Assembly: GCF_014197015.1 (NCBI RefSeq)
Contig: NZ_JACIET010000002.1
Location: 1,488,001-1,552,000, forward strand
Length of the DNA: 64,000 nucleotides
From: Niveibacterium umoris
Lineage (GTDB): Bacteria; Pseudomonadota; Gammaproteobacteria; Burkholderiales; Rhodocyclaceae
Direction: 5' to 3'
Shown here: positions 24,334 through 31,619 of the stretch, piece by piece
Numbering within the stretch: position 1 is the stretch's first letter
Layout of the letters: each line of letters starts with the position of its first letter
Made by a program: the position numbers and the translations under genes
The notes under the pieces: generated by a model
Database searches by the model: none
Told to the model about the DNA's origin: nothing
What the model saw: only the letters and a program-made list of their open reading frames with translations

Positions 24334-25212
24334 ATGCGCTTCGAAGACGAATCCGGTAGTGACAACATCGAAGACCGTCGCGGTGAAGGCGGGGGTGGCG
24401 GCTTGCCGATCGGCGGCGGCTCTATCGGCATCGGTACCGTGGTGCTTGCGCTGGCGGCCTGGTACTTCGGCATCGACCCCCGCGTGGTGCTCAACCTGGC
24501 CTCGCAATCGCCGGCCCCCGCGACGCAGCACCGCCCGGCGGGCCCGGTCACCGAATCGGCCAGCGAGGCCCAGGCGCGCAAGCTGGTCGGTGTCGTCCTG
24601 CACGACACCGAGAAGACCTGGAGTCGCATCTTCGAAGCGCGCGGCGCGCAGTATCCCAAGCCCAAGCTGGTGCTCTTCCGGGGCCAGATACGCACCGGCT
24701 GTGGCCAAGGCCAGGCCGCGATGGGGCCCTTCTATTGCCCGGCTGACGAAAAGGTATATATCGACCTGGGTTTTTACGACGAACTCGCGCGCCGCTTCAA
24801 GGCGCCGGGCGACTTCGCCCAGGCCTATGTGATCGCGCATGAGGTGGGCCACCATGTGCAGAAAGTGCTCGGCATCTCCGACAAGGTGCATGCGGCGCAG
24901 CAGGCGCGAGGCGAGGCGCAGCGCAACGCGCTCTCGGTGCGCCTTGAACTGCAAGCGGACTGCTTTGCCGGCTTGTGGGCCAAGCAGGCTGTGGCCAGCG
25001 GAAACCTCAAGCTAGAACCGGGCGACGTCGAAGAGGCGCTGACGGCTGCCACCGCCATCGGCGACGACACGCTGCAGAAGCAGGCGCGTGGCGTAGCGGT
25101 GCCGGAAAGCTTCACCCACGGCTCGTCGGAACAACGCGTGCGCTGGTTCTCGCGTGGGCTTGAGCGCGGCCAAATCTCCGATTGCGACACCTTCAAGGCG
25201 CGGGAGCTCTAG
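24334..25212 (+). CDS. YpfJ-type neutral zinc metallopeptidase
   Basis: 292 residues. The N-terminus MRFEDESGSDNIEDRRG and a Gly-rich stretch precede one transmembrane helix (about 28-50), and the peptidase domain carries VIAHEVGHHVQ (HExxH, about 167-171). A later ELQADCFAGLWA supplies the third ligand, and SSEQRVRWFSRGL marks the conserved end. This is the family called zinc metallopeptidase / YpfJ. Its natural substrate is unknown. GAGGAG lies 6-11 nt before ATG 24334. It is monocistronic after the ridA terminator. Confidence 0.87.
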   Translation: MRFEDESGSDNIEDRRGEGGGGGLPIGGGSIGIGTVVLALAAWYFGIDPRVVLNLASQSPAPATQHRPAGPVTESASEAQARKLVGVVLHDTEKTWSRIFEARGAQYPKPKLVLFRGQIRTGCGQGQAAMGPFYCPADEKVYIDLGFYDELARRFKAPGDFAQAYVIAHEVGHHVQKVLGISDKVHAAQQARGEAQRNALSVRLELQADCFAGLWAKQAVASGNLKLEPGDVEEALTAATAIGDDTLQKQARGVAVPESFTHGSSEQRVRWFSRGLERGQISDCDTFKAREL

Positions 25213-25232
25213 CCGGGTTTAGCAGTTGTCCG

Positions 25233-26294
25233 CTAGTCCGCGTGGATGCTTCTGACCGCGACACGCGGACGCAGCCAAGCAGCAAACTGTCCCTTCTTTG
25301 CCAGCGCCGGTTTTTCCACGAAGTGCCACGACGCTATGGCTACCAGACCGGTCAGCGGGAGCGAAATGGCGAACATGCGATAGCCATCCAGCTGTGGCCA
25401 ACACTGGAAAAGCACTTGCTGCAGCGGGTAACCGTAAATGTAGAGCCCGTAAGACAAGTCAACCGGCCACCGACCGCCAACGACCATCGGCAGGCGTATA
25501 CGTGCGCACGCCAGTACAGCGGAGGCTAGAGCGATGGGAATGGCGATCGCTTGAATCGCTGTGGGCAAGGGTGCGGCGACTAGCGAGGCCAAAAGAAAGA
25601 CCGCGACGATCGCAGGCCCCCGCGCGCTGTTTGACAGCGATCCGATAATCGCGCCAGCAATGAAATAGCGTGAGACGCGTGCCAGCGAAAGTGCATGCTC
25701 GCTCTGCTCGAGCTGGATGAAGCGCCACGACGCAATTGCGAACGCCACACAAAGCAACGGAATGAATGCGCGCGAAAGCGCCTTTCCTCTGCATAGCAGC
25801 CCGATCCCGAGCACCAAGCCATACATGGTCGCTTCCTTGGGTAGCGTCCATAACGATCCGTTGACGATCGCCGGATGCGGGTTTGTTATGAACAGTTGGG
25901 GAAGTTCCTCCTCCATCCATAAGAGGGATGCGTTGCCCAATACGAACCAGCGCAGATGCCAGTCGAACAGGTATTCGGTAAGCGAGGCGCGGCTTAGGGC
26001 AGGGCCGATTACGAAAGCGCAGAGGCCGACCGAGGCGAGCAGAGCCGGCATGATGCGCAGCACTCGGGCCTCGGCAAATGCGAGCGCGTTGCTGCGTCGT
26101 ATCCAGCTCTCGGTGATCAGGAAGCCACTGATGGCGAAGAAGATGTTAACGCCGAGAGCGCCGTCGAACGGTGTGCCGGCCAGAGGGTCATTGCGGCTGG
26201 CGGAGAGCGAAAACGCGTGAAACCAAAGCACCAGCGTTGCCGCGACATGCCGCAGCAAATCGAAATTATTGTCGACTTCCTCGCCACGAGCCAC
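25233..26294 (-). CDS. Acyltransferase 3 family membrane protein (OafA/YrhL-like)
   Basis: 353 residues, nearly all hydrophobic, with about ten transmembrane segments. NNFDLLRHVAATLVLWFHAFSLS supplies the catalytic His of the first helix region (R-x10-H pattern). GALGVNIFFAISGFLITESW is the second family motif, and SYGLYIYGYPLQQ lies near the end. The family O-acetylates or succinylates surface glycans. The start is GTG 26294 with AAGGAG 8 nt upstream. By eye its base composition is clearly lower in G+C than the flanking ypfJ-type and recG genes, and no glycan genes are adjacent. Lateral acquisition is plausible. Confidence 0.85.
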   Translation of the reverse strand: MARGEEVDNNFDLLRHVAATLVLWFHAFSLSASRNDPLAGTPFDGALGVNIFFAISGFLITESWIRRSNALAFAEARVLRIMPALLASVGLCAFVIGPALSRASLTEYLFDWHLRWFVLGNASLLWMEEELPQLFITNPHPAIVNGSLWTLPKEATMYGLVLGIGLLCRGKALSRAFIPLLCVAFAIASWRFIQLEQSEHALSLARVSRYFIAGAIIGSLSNSARGPAIVAVFLLASLVAAPLPTAIQAIAIPIALASAVLACARIRLPMVVGGRWPVDLSYGLYIYGYPLQQVLFQCWPQLDGYRMFAISLPLTGLVAIASWHFVEKPALAKKGQFAAWLRPRVAVRSIHAD

Positions 26295-26465
26295 CAGCCT
26301 TGCTCCTTCGCCGCAGTCATTGCGGCCTGGTGATCAGTGGCCGCAATCGCTGAATGAAAGCATTTTAGTTTTCCCGCTATATTGGGTGATGCTAGGCACT
26401 ATTTCGCGCAACGGCGCGATTGGCTCTGGGGCAAATATCACATTGTGTCGGTCTAGAATCGCGCG

Positions 26466-28538
26466 ATGCCCAAGGTTCAAGCTCTTTCTTCGACGTCCGA
26501 CGGTTTTGGTGCCCTGCCCAAACCGCTCGCGAGCCGCCTGAACAAGCTCGGTCTGTTCCGCGAGGCCGATCTGGTGCTGCACCTGCCGATGCGCTACGAG
26601 GACGAGACGCGGGTGGTGCCGATTGCCGGCGCGCCGCTGGGCGTGGCGACGCAGGTCGAGGGCGTCGTGCAGCACTGCGAAATCGGCTTTCGGCCGCGAC
26701 GGCAATTGGTGGCGCGCATCGCGGATGAGACCGGCGAATTGACGCTGCGTTTCCTGAACTTCTATCCCAGCCAGCAGAAGCAGTTGGCCGAGGGGGCGCG
26801 GGTGCGGGTGTTCGGCGAAATCCGTGGGGGCTTCTTTGGCGACGAGATGGTCCATCCGCGCGTCAAGGTGGTTCGCGAGGGTGAGGCCTTGCCGGATGCC
26901 CTATCACCCGTTTATCCGACCACCGCTGGGCTTGCGCAGAGCGCGCTACGCAAGCTGATCGACCGGGCGATCAAGCAGGCCGACATGGGCGAGTTGCTGC
27001 CGGAAGCGCTGCGCAAGACGCTGCGGCTGCCAGAGTTCGAGCGCTCGGTGCGGGCGCTGCATCATCCGCAACCGGGCATGTCGATCGCAGCGCTGGAGGA
27101 CCGTAGTCACCCGGCGTGGCGGCGCATCAAGTTCGAGGAGTTGCTCGCGCAGCAATTGTCGCTGCGCAAGGCCTACGCCGCGCGCCGTGCCAGGCGGGCG
27201 ACCGTGCTGCGGGGGACCGGCGCCCTGAGCGGACCGCTGCTGGCGAGCCTGCCCTTCGCGCTGACGGGGGCGCAGCAACGCGCCGTGGATGAGATTGCAC
27301 GCGACCTCGCGACCCCGCATCCAATGCAGCGCCTGTTGCAAGGCGATGTGGGGTCGGGCAAGACCATCGTTGCCACGCTGGCGATGTTGCAGGCGGTGGA
27401 AAGTGGCTGGCAGGCGGCTCTGATGGCGCCGACCGAGATCCTCGCCGAGCAGCACTTCCGCAAGCTTGAGTCCTGGCTGGCGCCGCTCGGCATCAAGGTC
27501 GCCTGGCTGGCCGGCAGCCAGAAGAAGAAGGCGCGCGAGGCCGCGCTTGCGATGCTGGCCTCGGGCGAGGCCATGCTGGCGGTCGGCACCCACGCACTGA
27601 TCGAAGACCCGGTTGCCTTCCCTCGCCTCGGCCTGGCGGTGGTCGACGAACAGCATCGTTTCGGTGTGCGCCAACGCCTTGCACTGCGCGAGAAGCACGA
27701 AGGCGCAGGTGCGCCGCTGCCGCACATGCTGATGATGAGTGCGACGCCGATACCGCGCACGCTGGCGATGAGCTTTTACGCCGACCTCGATGTCTCGATA
27801 CTCGACGAACTGCCGCCCGGCCGCACCCCCATCGTCACCAAGCTGGTGTCCGACGCGCGCCGCGATCAGGTCGTGGCGAAGGTGCGCGATGCCTGCCGCG
27901 AGGGTCGTCAGGCCTACTGGGTGTGCCCCCTGATCGAAGAGAGCGAGACGCTGCAGTTGCAGACCGCCGTCGAAACGCACGAACGGCTGCTGGCCGAGCT
28001 GCCGGAGCTGAAGATCGGTCTCGTGCATGGGCGCCTGAAGGCCGACGAGAAGGCGGCGGTGATGGGCGGCTTTGTGCGCAATGAAGTGCAGGTACTCGTC
28101 GCGACCACGGTGATTGAGGTGGGTGTGGATGTGCCCAACGCCAGCCTGATGGTGATCGAACACGCCGAGCGTTTCGGCCTAGCGCAGTTGCACCAATTGC
28201 GCGGGCGCGTTGGTCGCGGTGCCGCTGCGTCGGCGTGCATCCTGATTTACAGCCAGCCCTTGTCGCAGGCCGGGCGGGCGCGCCTGAAGGTGATCTACGA
28301 GAACACCGATGGCTTCGCGATCGCGCAGGAGGATCTGCGCCTGCGCGGTCCGGGCGAATTTATCGGCGCACGCCAGAGCGGCAGCGCGTTGTTGCGCTAC
28401 GCCGATCTTGAGACCGATGCCGACCTGGTGGACGCCGCGCGCGCTGCGGCCGAAGAACTGCTCGCGCGGCAACCGGCTGCGGCCGCCGCGATCCTCGAAC
28501 GCTGGCATGGCGGCCGCAGCGAATACCTGAAGGCTTGA
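26466..28538 (+). CDS. recG: ATP-dependent DNA helicase RecG
   Basis: 690 residues, the normal RecG length. The N-terminal wedge/OB domain covers about 1-180 (VVPIAGAPLGVATQVEGVV ... LTLRFLNFYPSQQKQL). The SF2 motor follows: Walker A GDVGSGKT (293-300), DEQH box (394-397), MSATPIPRTLAM (motif III), and ATTVIEVGVDVPNAS with QLRGRVGRG (motifs V and VI). It remodels stalled forks and Holliday junctions. It is divergent from the acyltransferase, and its last base overlaps the next gene's possible start. Confidence 0.96.
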   Translation: MPKVQALSSTSDGFGALPKPLASRLNKLGLFREADLVLHLPMRYEDETRVVPIAGAPLGVATQVEGVVQHCEIGFRPRRQLVARIADETGELTLRFLNFYPSQQKQLAEGARVRVFGEIRGGFFGDEMVHPRVKVVREGEALPDALSPVYPTTAGLAQSALRKLIDRAIKQADMGELLPEALRKTLRLPEFERSVRALHHPQPGMSIAALEDRSHPAWRRIKFEELLAQQLSLRKAYAARRARRATVLRGTGALSGPLLASLPFALTGAQQRAVDEIARDLATPHPMQRLLQGDVGSGKTIVATLAMLQAVESGWQAALMAPTEILAEQHFRKLESWLAPLGIKVAWLAGSQKKKAREAALAMLASGEAMLAVGTHALIEDPVAFPRLGLAVVDEQHRFGVRQRLALREKHEGAGAPLPHMLMMSATPIPRTLAMSFYADLDVSILDELPPGRTPIVTKLVSDARRDQVVAKVRDACREGRQAYWVCPLIEESETLQLQTAVETHERLLAELPELKIGLVHGRLKADEKAAVMGGFVRNEVQVLVATTVIEVGVDVPNASLMVIEHAERFGLAQLHQLRGRVGRGAAASACILIYSQPLSQAGRARLKVIYENTDGFAIAQEDLRLRGPGEFIGARQSGSALLRYADLETDADLVDAARAAAEELLARQPAAAAAILERWHGGRSEYLKA

Positions 28539-28552
28539 TGGAGCGAAACCCG

Positions 28553-29032
28553 ATGCACCCGAACGAAGCCCTGATCCTGCGTTTTTACGACGCGCTCCAG
28601 CGCAAGGACGGCGCCGCGATGGCCGCCTGCTACGCGCCCGATGCGACCTTCTGCGACCCGGCCTTCGGTCGTCTAAGTGCCGACGAGGTCGGCGCGATGT
28701 GGCGGATGCTGACGGCCCGCGCAACAGACCTGAGCGTCGTCGCGAGCGCGATAGCGGCCGATGCAAACACCGGTGCGGCGCATTGGGATGCCACGTATAC
28801 CTTCAGCAAGACGGGCCGCAAGGTGCGCAATCGCATCGACGCGCGCTTCACGTTCAGGGACGGCCTGATCGCCAGCCACGAAGACAGTTTCAGCCTGTGG
28901 CGCTGGGCTGCCATGGCGATGGGGCTGGTCGGGGCGCTGCTCGGCTGGACGCCACCGATGCAAGCCGCGATCCGGCGGCAGAGCCGGCAGGCGCTTGAAG
29001 CCTGGATCCGGCGCGAAAAGGGTGCGCCGTAA
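28553..29032 (+). CDS. NTF2-like (SnoaL fold) protein
   Basis: 159 residues. MHPNEALILRFYDALQRKDGAAMAACYAPDATFCDPAFG is the typical start of the NTF2/SnoaL fold, a cone-shaped pocket that binds or isomerises small molecules. A helical C-terminal extension (about 118-155) contains a short hydrophobic stretch. The ATG at 28553 has GGAG 9 nt upstream; an earlier ATG at 28538 overlaps the recG stop and is possible. Co-transcription with recG is likely, and a terminator follows. Function is unknown; it may be a stress-type NTF2 protein. Confidence 0.72.
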   Translation: MHPNEALILRFYDALQRKDGAAMAACYAPDATFCDPAFGRLSADEVGAMWRMLTARATDLSVVASAIAADANTGAAHWDATYTFSKTGRKVRNRIDARFTFRDGLIASHEDSFSLWRWAAMAMGLVGALLGWTPPMQAAIRRQSRQALEAWIRREKGAP

Positions 29033-29056
29033 CAGCCCACGCATCACACGCGTCGA

Positions 29057-29081
29057 GCCGGCCCCGCGCCGGCCTTTTCTT
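29057..29081 (+). terminator. Rho-independent terminator after the NTF2-like gene
   Basis: GCCGGC (29057-29062), loop CCCGC, GCCGGC (29068-29073), then CTTTTCTT. The stem is short (6 bp) but entirely GC. Confidence 0.7.
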
Positions 29082-29090
29082 CGCTCGGCG

Positions 29091-29146
29091 TTGACGAATG
29101 ACCAAAGGTCATTTAATGTCCGCTCTATCAATGACCGGCGGTCATT
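29091..29146 (+). promoter_or_regulatory. Promoter of the SDR-tetR operon with two tandem palindromic operators
   Basis: A -35 box TTGACG (29091-29096) and a -10 box TAATGT (29114-29119) are 17 bp apart. Operator 1, AATGACC-AAA-GGTCATT (29097-29113), fills that 17-bp spacer exactly. Operator 2, AATGACC-GGC-GGTCATT (29130-29146), lies just after the predicted start of transcription. The two centres are 33 bp apart, about three helical turns. The arms are identical and perfectly symmetric, so a dimeric repressor, most likely the TetR protein of the same operon, should bind here. Confidence 0.82.
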
Positions 29147-29161
29147 AATGGAGAGGACAAC

Positions 29162-29953
29162 ATGAGCCAACAGCAGTTGAAGGGCGCCTGGGCACTGGTC
29201 ACCGGTGCGTCGAGCGGTCTCGGTGAGGACTTCGCGCGGGAACTGGCCGCGCAGGGCATGAATCTGGTGCTCGCGGCGCGCACGCGGGTGCCGATGGAAG
29301 CGCTTGCGAGCGCGCTGCGCAGCGCGCATGGCGTGGAGGTGGTGGTCGAATCGATCGACCTTTCGCTGCCTGAGTCGGCGGACGAACTGCAGCGGCGCAT
29401 CGCCGCGCGGGGCATCCAGATCGAGGTGCTGATCAACAATGCGGGCTTCGGCGTCTATGGCGAGTTCGTCAGCACCGACTGGGCGCGCATCGAGACCATG
29501 CTGCAGGTCGATCTGATGACGCTGACCCGGCTGACCCACCGTTACGGCGCCGAAATGGCGGCACGGGGCCACGGCCGCATCCTGCTGATTTCGTCGATCG
29601 GTGGCTATCAGGCGACGCCGCTGTACGCCGCCTACTGCGCGGCGAAGGCCTATGTGCTGTCGCTGGGCGAGGCGCTCAACGACGAACTCGGCCGTCGTGG
29701 CGTGACGGTGAGCGTGCTGTCGCCGGGCATCACCGCGACGAAGTTCCTCGCGGTGTCGGGCCAGCGCGCGACTTTCTACCAGCGCATGCTGATGATGCAG
29801 AGCCTGCCGGTGGTGCGCATCGGCCTGAAAGCCCTGGCACGGGGCCGGGCGAGTATCGTGCCGGGTGTCGCCAACGCGCTGACGGTGTTTGGCAACCGCT
29901 TCCTGCCGCGCCGCTGGCAGAGTGCGATTGCCTATCAACTGATGAAGAACTGA
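29162..29953 (+). CDS. Short-chain dehydrogenase/reductase (classical SDR)
   Basis: 263 residues. The cofactor motif TGASSGLG (about 14-21), NNAGFGVYGEF, the catalytic Ser in ILLISSIGGYQ and YCAAKAY (YxxxK variant, Y-x-x-x-K) are all present. The sequence after residue 190 (PGITATKFLA) is typical of DltE/YqjQ-like and acyl-chain or ketone-reducing SDRs. It uses NAD(P)H; the charge pattern after the motif (AARTR) suggests NADPH. ATG 29162 has GAGAGG upstream. It is the first gene of an operon with its TetR regulator. The substrate is unknown. Confidence 0.82.
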   Translation: MSQQQLKGAWALVTGASSGLGEDFARELAAQGMNLVLAARTRVPMEALASALRSAHGVEVVVESIDLSLPESADELQRRIAARGIQIEVLINNAGFGVYGEFVSTDWARIETMLQVDLMTLTRLTHRYGAEMAARGHGRILLISSIGGYQATPLYAAYCAAKAYVLSLGEALNDELGRRGVTVSVLSPGITATKFLAVSGQRATFYQRMLMMQSLPVVRIGLKALARGRASIVPGVANALTVFGNRFLPRRWQSAIAYQLMKN

Positions 29954-30579
29954 TGCCACCCAGACCCAATCTGTCGGATGACGAACGCAGCGCCCGCCGC
30001 CAGGAAATCCTCGCGGCAGCCGAGCGCCTGTACGGACACGGCGAGGCGGCGCTGCCCTCGGTCGCCGCCATCGCGGTCGAAGCGGGGCTTGCCAAGGGCA
30101 CGGTCTACCTTTACTTCGCGACGAAGGAAGAGATCTTCCTCGCGCTGATGGAAGTGCGGCTCGAAGGCCTGATCCGCGTTGTCGGCGAATCGCTTGCCGG
30201 TGGCGCGCAGGATTGGCGTGCGCGCTTCATCGCGGCCTACGTCGGGGAGCTCGCCGCCCACCCGGGCTTCCTGCGCCTCGCTGCGATCGGCAATACCGTC
30301 ATCGAACGCAATCTGGCCGTTGAGGTCGGTACGGCGTTCAAGCAGCGCCTCGCGGCCATGCTGACCGAGGCAGGCGCGGGGGTTGCAGCGGTGTGTGGGT
30401 GCAGCGCCGACGAAGGTGCGCGGCGCCTGATGCAGACCTATGCGCTGAGCATTGGCTTGTGGCAAATGCTCGATTGGCCGCCGACGCTCGCTGCGGTGCT
30501 ACATCGGCCGGAACTGGCGGTGCTACGGCGTGACTTCGAGGCCGAACTCAAAGACATGCTCGAACGCCTCTGGGCCTGA
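29953..30579 (+). CDS. TetR-family repressor, probable autoregulator of the SDR operon
   Basis: 208 residues. The N-terminal HTH (about 11-57) contains RRQEILAAAERLYGHGEAALPSVAAIAVEAGLAKGTVYLYFATKEEIFLALM, a standard TetR pattern. The remaining helices form the ligand domain. Its ATG overlaps the TGA of the SDR gene (TGATG), giving translational coupling. The tandem palindromes at 29097-29146 are the obvious binding sites. The inducer is probably a substrate or product of the SDR. Confidence 0.85.
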   Translation: MPPRPNLSDDERSARRQEILAAAERLYGHGEAALPSVAAIAVEAGLAKGTVYLYFATKEEIFLALMEVRLEGLIRVVGESLAGGAQDWRARFIAAYVGELAAHPGFLRLAAIGNTVIERNLAVEVGTAFKQRLAAMLTEAGAGVAAVCGCSADEGARRLMQTYALSIGLWQMLDWPPTLAAVLHRPELAVLRRDFEAELKDMLERLWA

Positions 30580-30600
30580 GCCACGCGCGGGCGCGGCACG

Positions 30601-30623
30601 TTTGGTACGATTGTCGAACCAAA
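30601..30623 (+). promoter_or_regulatory. Imperfect 23-bp palindrome upstream of the aldose-epimerase gene
   Basis: TTTGGTACGA (30601-30610), spacer TTG, TCGAACCAAA (30614-30623): arms pair in nine of ten positions. It lies 18 bp before the ATG at 30641 and 22 bp after the tetR stop. It could be an operator, or an mRNA hairpin in the epimerase leader. Confidence 0.45.
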
Positions 30624-30640
30624 ATGTGTCGAGGTCAGGG

Positions 30641-31552
30641 ATGGTCGAGGAAGCGTTGATTACCTTGCAGGCCGGGGGCTGGTCTGCACTTGTGGCGCCT
30701 GCTGTGGGCGGGCGGCTGTTTGCCTGCCGCGCCGACATCGGTGGCCACACGCGCGACGTGATCCGTCCGGTACCCCTCGATCAGCCGCTCGAGCAGGCCA
30801 TCCGCTTCGCTGGCAGCTATCCGCTGGTGCCCTTCTCCAACCGCATCGAACAAGGGCGTTTTCGCCATGACGGTGTTGAAATCGCGCTGGCACCCCATCC
30901 GCTCGGCGCACCCCACGCGATCCACGGCTTCGGCTGGACGCGTCCCTGGCAGGTCGTCGAACAGAGCGATCGCCTGGCCACGCTGCGCCTCGACTGTGAG
31001 GCCGGCGAATGGCCCTGGGCCTACTCGGTCGAGCAGACCTTCTCGCTGTCGGCCGTGGGGCTGAGCGTGTCGCTGGTCGTCACCAACCGCAGCGATACGC
31101 CGATGCCGTGCGGGCTCGGTTTCCATCCCTACTTCCCGCGCCCGCCCGGCACGCGATTGCGCGCGCGGGTGATGGACCACTGGGTGCTGCGTTCCGATTG
31201 CATACCCGTCGGAAGCGAACGCGCATTGGGGCGCTTCCCCTTCGATGGTCATGCCTTGCTGCAGACCGGACTCGACGACGGCTTTTCCGGCTGGACGCGG
31301 CGCGCCCGCCTCGATTACGAAGACTGGTCGATCGAGATGACCGCCTCGCCCGGCCTGGACCGGCTCGTGGTGTATTCGCCCGAGTTCGCGCCGCTGGTGT
31401 GTGTCGAACCGGTGAGCCATGTGACCAACGCGGCGAACCTGAACCTGCAGGCGCGACGCCTCGCGGGATGGCGCGAAATCGCCCCCGGAATGTCCTGGCT
31501 GGAGTCAATGCACCTCTTGGCAAGAGCCGCGCCGGGGGCTGACGGCGCCTGA
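30641..31552 (+). CDS. Aldose 1-epimerase family protein (GalM-like)
   Basis: 303 residues of the mutarotase beta-sandwich fold. NRIEQGRFRHDG begins the sugar-binding segment. The two catalytic histidines are visible in AIHGFGWTRPW and GLGFHPYF, and the catalytic Glu in CVEPVSHVTNA. It interconverts alpha and beta anomers of aldoses. The best start is ATG 30641, which begins the mature fold; the frame is open upstream across the end of the tetR gene but without coding character. No sugar-catabolic genes surround it, so the substrate is not known. Confidence 0.82.
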   Translation: MVEEALITLQAGGWSALVAPAVGGRLFACRADIGGHTRDVIRPVPLDQPLEQAIRFAGSYPLVPFSNRIEQGRFRHDGVEIALAPHPLGAPHAIHGFGWTRPWQVVEQSDRLATLRLDCEAGEWPWAYSVEQTFSLSAVGLSVSLVVTNRSDTPMPCGLGFHPYFPRPPGTRLRARVMDHWVLRSDCIPVGSERALGRFPFDGHALLQTGLDDGFSGWTRRARLDYEDWSIEMTASPGLDRLVVYSPEFAPLVCVEPVSHVTNAANLNLQARRLAGWREIAPGMSWLESMHLLARAAPGADGA

Positions 31553-31581
31553 GGCGGGGCCATCTTGGCGCGATAGGCCTG

Positions 31582-31590
31582 TGGTATAAG
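31582..31590 (+). promoter_or_regulatory. Extended -10 promoter of the patatin autotransporter gene
   Basis: TG-G-TATAAG (extended -10, hexamer 31585-31590) lies 29 bp before the ATG at 31620. No good -35 at standard spacing is visible, which extended -10 promoters tolerate. Confidence 0.5.
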
Positions 31591-31619
31591 CGGGGCGCAT
31601 CCTTGCGTACGGTGGCCCC

